A stretch of DNA of 64,000 nucleotides from Cannabis sativa (taxonomy: Eukaryota; Streptophyta; Magnoliopsida; Rosales; Cannabaceae), in assembly GCF_029168945.1 (NCBI RefSeq), contig NC_083602.1, positions 29,003,323 to 29,067,322 on the forward strand. The letters are read 5' to 3'. The position numbers and the translations under genes were made by a program. This document shows positions 59,501 through 64,000 of the stretch, piece after piece; within the stretch, counting starts at the first letter, position 1; the number at the start of each line of letters is the position of its first letter. The notes beneath the pieces are model-generated. The model saw only the letters and a program-made list of their open reading frames with translations. It was not told the DNA's origin and ran no database searches.

Positions 59501-59624
59501 TGGAGTTACAGAGCTGCATTCTGTAACTACAGAAAACTGTTTTCAGTACCAGTTTTATTATTCCGCATTTAATTAATCATTTAATTAAATGATCAAACTG
59601 GGAATATTAAAATACGGAATTTCA
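56538..59624 (+). mobile_element. Sirevirus 3' LTR, split by a solo LTR
   Basis: The LTR parts are 56538-57088 and 58964-59624. They start tgttaattcc, end ggaatttca, and have TATAAATA at 56969-56976. The last ~130 bases differ from the 5' LTR by several substitutions and small indels (around 59508-59560). It is followed immediately by old family-1 LTR sequence (tagagc). Confidence 0.93.
57089..58963. mobile_element. Solo LTR, probably Ty3/gypsy (Tat/Ogre-like end)
   Basis: It starts tgataactctag, ends gaggacaaca, is 1875 bp long, and is flanked by a perfect 5-bp TSD tcata (57084-57088 and 58964-58968). The Sirevirus 5' LTR has the empty site (tatcataagaaaag near 43019). The right end contains gggttcgaccttgcactta and cgtgcacttgcgag, an ending I associate with Tat-type LTRs, so the lineage is tentative. 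A GC-rich stretch at 57420-57660 gives spurious ORFs on both strands. Confidence 0.88.
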
Positions 59625-60620
59625 TAGAGCAATCTATATAATTAAGAGTACAATTCCAAATCTATAGTGGTGCAAGGAGGAATTAATAAGTTAGGGAATT
59701 TACTTGGTAAATTCTAGATCTACTTATTGGAAGCTTGGTTATATAGACCCATGGTCCCCACACTAGTTGAGATAATACTACTTGTAAGATTTAGTTAATT
59801 GATTTTAATTAATCAATTATAATTCTAAAATTAGACTATGTCTTATTCTTGAATTTCACTAAGCTAGGGCTTAATTGAGAAGAAAAGATATTTTAGAGTT
59901 TATTAATTAAGTAAGAGACTTTATTAAGTCTAATTAATAAATAAATTAAATGAAAATTTTATTTGATTATTAATTATAATTATTAAATAAATAGTTTTGA
60001 CATTTAAATGATTAAAATTGGAAAATATGGCATTTGTGAAAGAAAAGATAAATTGTTTAATAAAATGGCAAAATTCTAATTTAGTGGGGCCCATCTTATG
60101 GCCGGTGACTTAAGGGTAATTCTAGCCCATTTTTATCATTTTTTAATGTCATATAATTTAAATCTATCCCTAGGAGAAATCCTATAAAATGAATAAGATA
60201 GTTCTCATTCTATCCAACTTAAGTTTACCTAGTTTTCATTCTCTGTCAAACAACTAGAAAATTTGAGAACCTCCTTCTATAGAATTTGAATCTCCCCTCT
60301 TTTCCTTTATAATTTTGAGCTTTATAGTGTAAGAGTACATGCCCACCCATAGAAAGTCAAGTACTCAATCATAGTGTGTAAGACTGTGAAGAATACAACA
60401 CCTGAAGGAGAGTCGGGCTCAGATCTTGATAATACTCTTTGATAGAAAAAAACAAGGGTTAGAGATCTGGGTTGAATGAGACATATTATTTCGTTGCAAT
60501 CAATGTAAAGTTCCTTAACTTTATATGTGTTTAATTCTATTATTTTAGTGAATTCATATTTAGGGTGTTAATCAACATACATGGTAGTAAATCTAGATCC
60601 TAGTAAATTAATCCCCAACA
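59625..60620 (+). mobile_element. Old family-1 LTR, right part
   Basis: It resumes at tagagcaatctatata and follows the family-1 LTR to its end, ccccaaca. It includes a TATA-like tataaaat at 60183-60190. It is more diverged from the young LTRs than they are from each other. No PBS or internal region follows; LINE-B sequence resumes at once, so this was a solo LTR. Confidence 0.9.
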
Positions 60621-61318
60621 GTACGGTGGTGTTGAACAATGGGCCATATGGGGTGCTAGAAATGATCTAGTTTGGAAGGAGAAAGTGGTGAAGGATGAAG
60701 ACATAGTTATGTTTACAAATGATTATCTTGAACAATGGAGAAGTACTCAAAGTTCTAAGTTGGAATCATCATGGTCTTTCTTTCTAACCAGTGATGTTGT
60801 TGAGTATTAGACTTTACCATAAGTTAATAGCATCAAGATTAATGTGGATGCAACTTTATTTAATAATTGCAGAAGCTATGGTTTGGGTATTGTTGTGCGT
60901 GATGCCTTAGGACTACTTATTGAGGGTCATACAAAACTTTCCCTTAGCTCAGTAGAACCGGTTCTAGTAGAGGCCATTGGTGTTCAAGAAGCACTTAGTT
61001 GGATTAAAGATTGTGGTTGGTGCCAAGTGTATGTCGAAACCAATTGCCTTTATGTGGTGCAAGCTATTCAATGTTCATTAAACATGGTTTCCTTATTTGG
61101 ACTTGTCATTCAAGATTGTAAGAATTTGCTTGCTAATTTACATAATGTTTATGTCTCTTTGGTTAAACGATTAGCTAATATAGTGACCCATTCATTTGCT
61201 AAGGCCACTATGTTATATCTTGATTGTTACTTTAGTTTGGAGTCTATTCAACTATTTTGCTACCTTACTTAGTAGCAGAAGTGGTTGCTTAATGAAGATT
61301 AATCTTTCATTCAAAAAA
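60621..61318 (+). mobile_element. LINE-B, 3' part with RNase H remnant
   Basis: After the gtacg TSD the LINE-B frame resumes with EQWAIWGARNDLVWKEKVV. An RNase H domain follows in the open frame 60844-61272 (NVDATLF, YGLGIVVRDALG, VLVEAIGVQEAL, YVETNCLYVVQAI). The third acidic position reads Asn (ETN) where LINE-A has Asp (ETD). The 3' end is a short A-run at 61312-61319, then the TSD acaattgcaaaaaa. Confidence 0.9.
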
Positions 61319-61332
61319 ACAATTGCAAAAAA
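61319..61332. repeat. Right TSD of LINE-B (acaattgcaaaaaa)
   Basis: This matches 26131-26144. The A-rich context gives some chance of coincidence, but position and orientation fit. Confidence 0.78.
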
Positions 61333-62050
61333 GTGCAAAATTTACACACTAAAGTGATATGTCGTCGAGTGCTCTCCATACAACCTAGGCAATTTTGAAA
61401 TCGCCGCTCCTCTGAGCTTGCGTGTGGGTTTTGAGCCTCTTTTTGGCCAGTGTGCATCGATGCTCCATTCCACACTCCTCTTCTTTTGTTCTCGTCTTTG
61501 CGGGTTCCTTTCTGAGAGTAGTTTTTAGGTTTGTGCGAGGGGTTTTTCAATTGCATGTTTGAAGATATGTGGTGTTCCCCTGGTGGTCCAGTTCTATTTT
61601 TTGGGTCTTCGTCCATGGCATCCCCAGGTGCTCGCCTAATTTTGGGGTTTTATGGGGCATCTCGTTCGGAAGGCAAATTTTTATGGTTTTGATTTGGGCC
61701 CTTCTTTTATTGTTATGGCTCATTATCTCGATGCAACTTTTGATCAGGTCTCTTCATTTTCTACTTTGGGGTATGTGCTTCTTTCTCTCCTGTTTGGTTT
61801 AGTATGATGTTTCTTCTCTGCCTTTTGCTAGTTTTTGGCACCGTGGAGATGATTTAGCTTTAAAGGTCAATGAGTTGTGCCTATGGGAATTGATCGATGT
61901 TTGTGGAGTTCTGGTTTCCTCTAGTTCCTATGTTGGTAGTGGCACGTTGCTAGTTTCCTTGAGGGGTTAGGAATTGTTTCCTCTGAGCCTTTTTAAGGCT
62001 TTGTTTCTATGTGAGTGTTTAGAGCTCTCTTGTGGCTAAGGTGGGTCATG
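61333..62050. other. Unassigned sequence
   Basis: This stretch is less AT-rich, and the ORFs at 61311-61616 (-) and 61569-61802 (+) have no recognisable domain. Because it precedes a LINE endonuclease fragment on the plus strand, it may be decayed LINE ORF1 sequence, but I cannot show this. Confidence 0.4.
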
Positions 62051-62054
62051 GGAC

Positions 62055-62640
62055 TACTGTCTTGGAGCTATTATGGCCTTAGGTAGTTCATGACAGTTAT
62101 GGCCTTACAGGGCTTGGTGATTCAGGAGGACGTAAATATTCTGATTTCAATGGAAACAAAGCTAATGCTTCCCCGTATGGGAAGATTAGGGCATAGTCTT
62201 GGATTCTTTAATGCAGTTATTGTGGAGCCTTTGGGCTCTATTGGGGGACTTTGTCTTTGTTGGAAGGCAGGGATTCAAATTGATTTAATCTCATCATCTC
62301 TTTCAAGTATTGAAGTTAAATTCAACAATGTTTTTCAATGTTGCTTATTGGTGGTGTGGACTTGTGTAGTGTTGGCACTTTTTTTACATGGACTAATGGC
62401 AGAGATTTCTAGCATCTTATCATGGAATGCCTGGATCAAGTTGTTGGAGCTCCAAACTGGGTTTTAGATTTTTCCAAAGCGAGGGTGCAAACCCTTACTA
62501 TTAAATATTTTGATCATGCTCGTCAGTGTTACAACAGTGCCTTAACAAAGGAAAAAAAAAAAGACCAGTTTGCCCAAAGCTCTAAAGCTGAAAAAGTTAA
62601 AACAAATAGGGACCCGACAAAGACAGGACAATGACATGGA
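62055..62640 (+). pseudogene. LINE endonuclease fragment (LINE-D)
   Basis: Broken frames resemble the start of a plant L1 ORF2: SWSYYGLR near 62065, VMALQGLV, ISMETKL (catalytic Glu), LGFFNAVIVEPLGSIGGLCLCWKAG, then after a frame change TFFTWTNGRDF near 62380 and ECLDQVVGAPNWVLDFSKARVQ to about 62520. Part of the domain containing the GDFN-type motif is missing. RT was not found before the LTR at 62709. Confidence 0.75.
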
Positions 62641-62708
62641 TCCTCTCTATGGGGACTCTAATCTAGAAATTGGACCCGCGGAAGAATTAGAAAAAGTTGA
62701 AATAGATT

Positions 62709-63109
62709 TGTTAGGTTTTGTGCCCTAAATAAAATCCATTTCAATATAATCATATTTATTAGTTAATAAAGATCATGAATCATTTTTATGTTGCATGGTT
62801 CACATGATTTATTTCATGATTATAAATTCTATTAGGTCCAGAACATATGTATTTGTTCATGATTATAGTGTTGTCAGCATAGTGGAATATAATCATGATT
62901 ATATGTTCAAAAGTTTAATTCCCTGATTTGTCAGTTCACTAGATTTAGACTGGCATGATAATCAGTGATAGGTATGCTTACACCTTGGATAAGTGTTATG
63001 TCCTTTCTAGGGCATTGGCAAAGTTTACCAGTATCGGATGTATGGAGTATACATTGGAAGGGACCGATATTGATCTTGATAAAGATATTATAATACTTAC
63101 CGTTGTATC
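62709..63109 (+). mobile_element. Family-1 LTR, truncated 5' part
   Basis: It begins tgttaggttttgtgccc and follows the family-1 LTR through gtatcggatgtatggag, ending at cttaccgttgtatc. It is close to the old LTR part at 30802-31240. The rest of the LTR is absent. Confidence 0.88.
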
Positions 63110-63160
63110 TGTTGGATATATTTTACCGGGATCTAGATTTACTAAGAAGTATGTTTCATT
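63110..63160 (-). mobile_element. Short inverted piece of the family-1 LTR end
   Basis: tgttggatatattttacc and the following bases up to aagaagtatgtt match the LTR 3' terminus in reverse orientation. They are cut after about 50 bases, where another reverse-oriented LTR begins. Confidence 0.75.
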
Positions 63161-64000
63161 TGTTGGAATTTATTTTACCAGGATCTTAGATCTACTCACA
63201 AGTATGTTGATTAACACCCTAAATATGAACTTTCTAAAACGATGAAATAAACACATATAAAGTTTAGAAAACCTTACATTGGGTGCAGCGGAATAATATG
63301 ACTCCTTCCGTTCAGATATCTAGCCCTTGATTCCTTTCTGTAGCAGAGCATTATCAATATCTGAACCTGGATCTCTTTCTCTGAATCTTTGATGCTGAAA
63401 CCTCCTTCTTGCTTAAAGTCTTTCTTCACGATCTTCCTCACTATGATTGAGGTATCACTTGCTGTGTGTGGGCACTACTCATACACTAAGGATTTTCGAA
63501 ATTCAAGAGGAAGAGAGAGAGAGAGTGGGTTCGGCCAAAGATAGGGAGAGAGAAGGCTCAGTTTTTTCTGATTCAGAAAGTGTTAGAAAAAAGTGTAGAA
63601 ATTTAGTGTAAATTTCCTGAAGCCTTCACTATCTATTTATAGCATTCCACTAGGGTTAGGTTTGAATTATTTGGCATTAAAATAATGAAAATATCAGTTT
63701 AAAATGCCTACAAAAGTGGCCGGCCCTATACATGTGGATTTGGGCCTCACTTTTTGCAATTTTGCAGTTTTATCTTTTCTGCATCTGATTTTCTCAAAAA
63801 TACCAATTTTCAAATTCAACCATTTAAATGCCAATTCTAACTATTTAATAACTATAAATAATTATTAAATAATATTGTCATTTATTATATTTATTAATTG
63901 AACCATACAAAGTATCATAATTAACAAATATGCCCCTAAAACTCTTTCTTTACAATTTCGCCCTTACTTAGTGAAAAATTCACAAATAGACATAGTCTAA
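63161..64000 (-). mobile_element. Family-1 LTR on the minus strand (runs off the window)
   Basis: It begins tgttggaatttattttacc (LTR 3' terminus, reversed) and follows the LTR through the TATA box (63634-63641) to the window end. It is closely similar to the LTRs at 32002 and 40339 in reverse. Whether it is a solo LTR or part of an element cannot be decided; no PBS lies to its left, so it is either a solo LTR or the 3' LTR of a minus-strand element. Confidence 0.9.

Larger units (their letters stand above)
42475..59624 (+). mobile_element. Sirevirus-type Copia element (with two nested insertions)
   Basis: Order: LTR, tRNA-Met PBS, gag, protease, integrase, RT, RNase H, envelope-like ORF, PPT, LTR. 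The Copia order plus an extra acidic ORF after pol and multiple purine tracts indicates the Sirevirus lineage. Removing LINE-C and the solo LTR leaves about 10.4 kb, a normal Sirevirus size. The coding region has three single-base frame breaks in homopolymers and one in-frame stop. Confidence 0.93.

Overview
This window is nuclear DNA of a flowering plant, probably a eudicot. It has plant spliced genes (GT-AG introns, AT-rich intergenic DNA), plant L1 LINEs with DUF4283-type ORF1 proteins, a Sirevirus-type Copia element, a Mutator-like element with a DUF1985/Ulp1 gene, and PBS sites complementary to initiator tRNA-Met. I cannot assign a family or species. No CRISPR, rRNA or tRNA gene was seen.

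Layout: (1) 1-2980 is the 5' part of a minus-strand Copia-type LTR element ('family 1') inserted in a Mutator-like element (MULE). (2) 2981-9330 is the decayed MULE, with a transposase fragment on the plus strand and a DUF1985/Ulp1-like gene on the minus strand. It is interrupted by a 2.15-kb solo LTR (5257-7410) and carries arrays of TGTCGA/TCGACA motifs. (3) 9840-12730 is very AT-rich DNA. (4) 12739-19589 is a compact island of three apparently intact host genes: a small eL20/L18a-like membrane protein (+), a MYCBP/AMY-1-like coiled-coil protein (-) and the GPI-transamidase catalytic subunit PIG-K/GPI8 (-). All three exon chains were built by hand; each has consistent phase and a length divisible by three. 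(5) 20066-25958 is a nearly full-length LINE (LINE-A) with a 17-bp target-site duplication (TSD).

(6) 26131-61332 is one deep nest. An old LINE (LINE-B, 26146-61318, TSD acaattgcaaaaaa) was split by an old family-1 LTR (30802-60620). That LTR in turn contains a Sirevirus (42475-59624) preceded by a truncated second copy of the Sirevirus 3' internal end. Three younger insertions sit inside this material: a family-1 element with near-identical LTRs (32002-42245), a full-length LINE with two open ORFs on the minus strand (LINE-C, 48385-53194), and a solo LTR of probable Ty3 type (57089-58963). Paralogous empty sites and TSDs support each step. (7) 61333-64000 holds unassigned sequence, a LINE endonuclease fragment, and family-1 LTR pieces in opposite orientations running off the window.

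Only the island genes look like host functions: PIG-K attaches GPI anchors in the ER, the MYCBP-like protein is a small coiled-coil adaptor, and the eL20-like protein is a small membrane protein. The rest is transposable-element DNA. The most informative parts are the order of insertions, a 985-bp internal segment that is identical by eye in the two Sirevirus copies, a young family-1 element carrying a dead pol, and stop/start overlaps between the two ORFs of all three LINEs.
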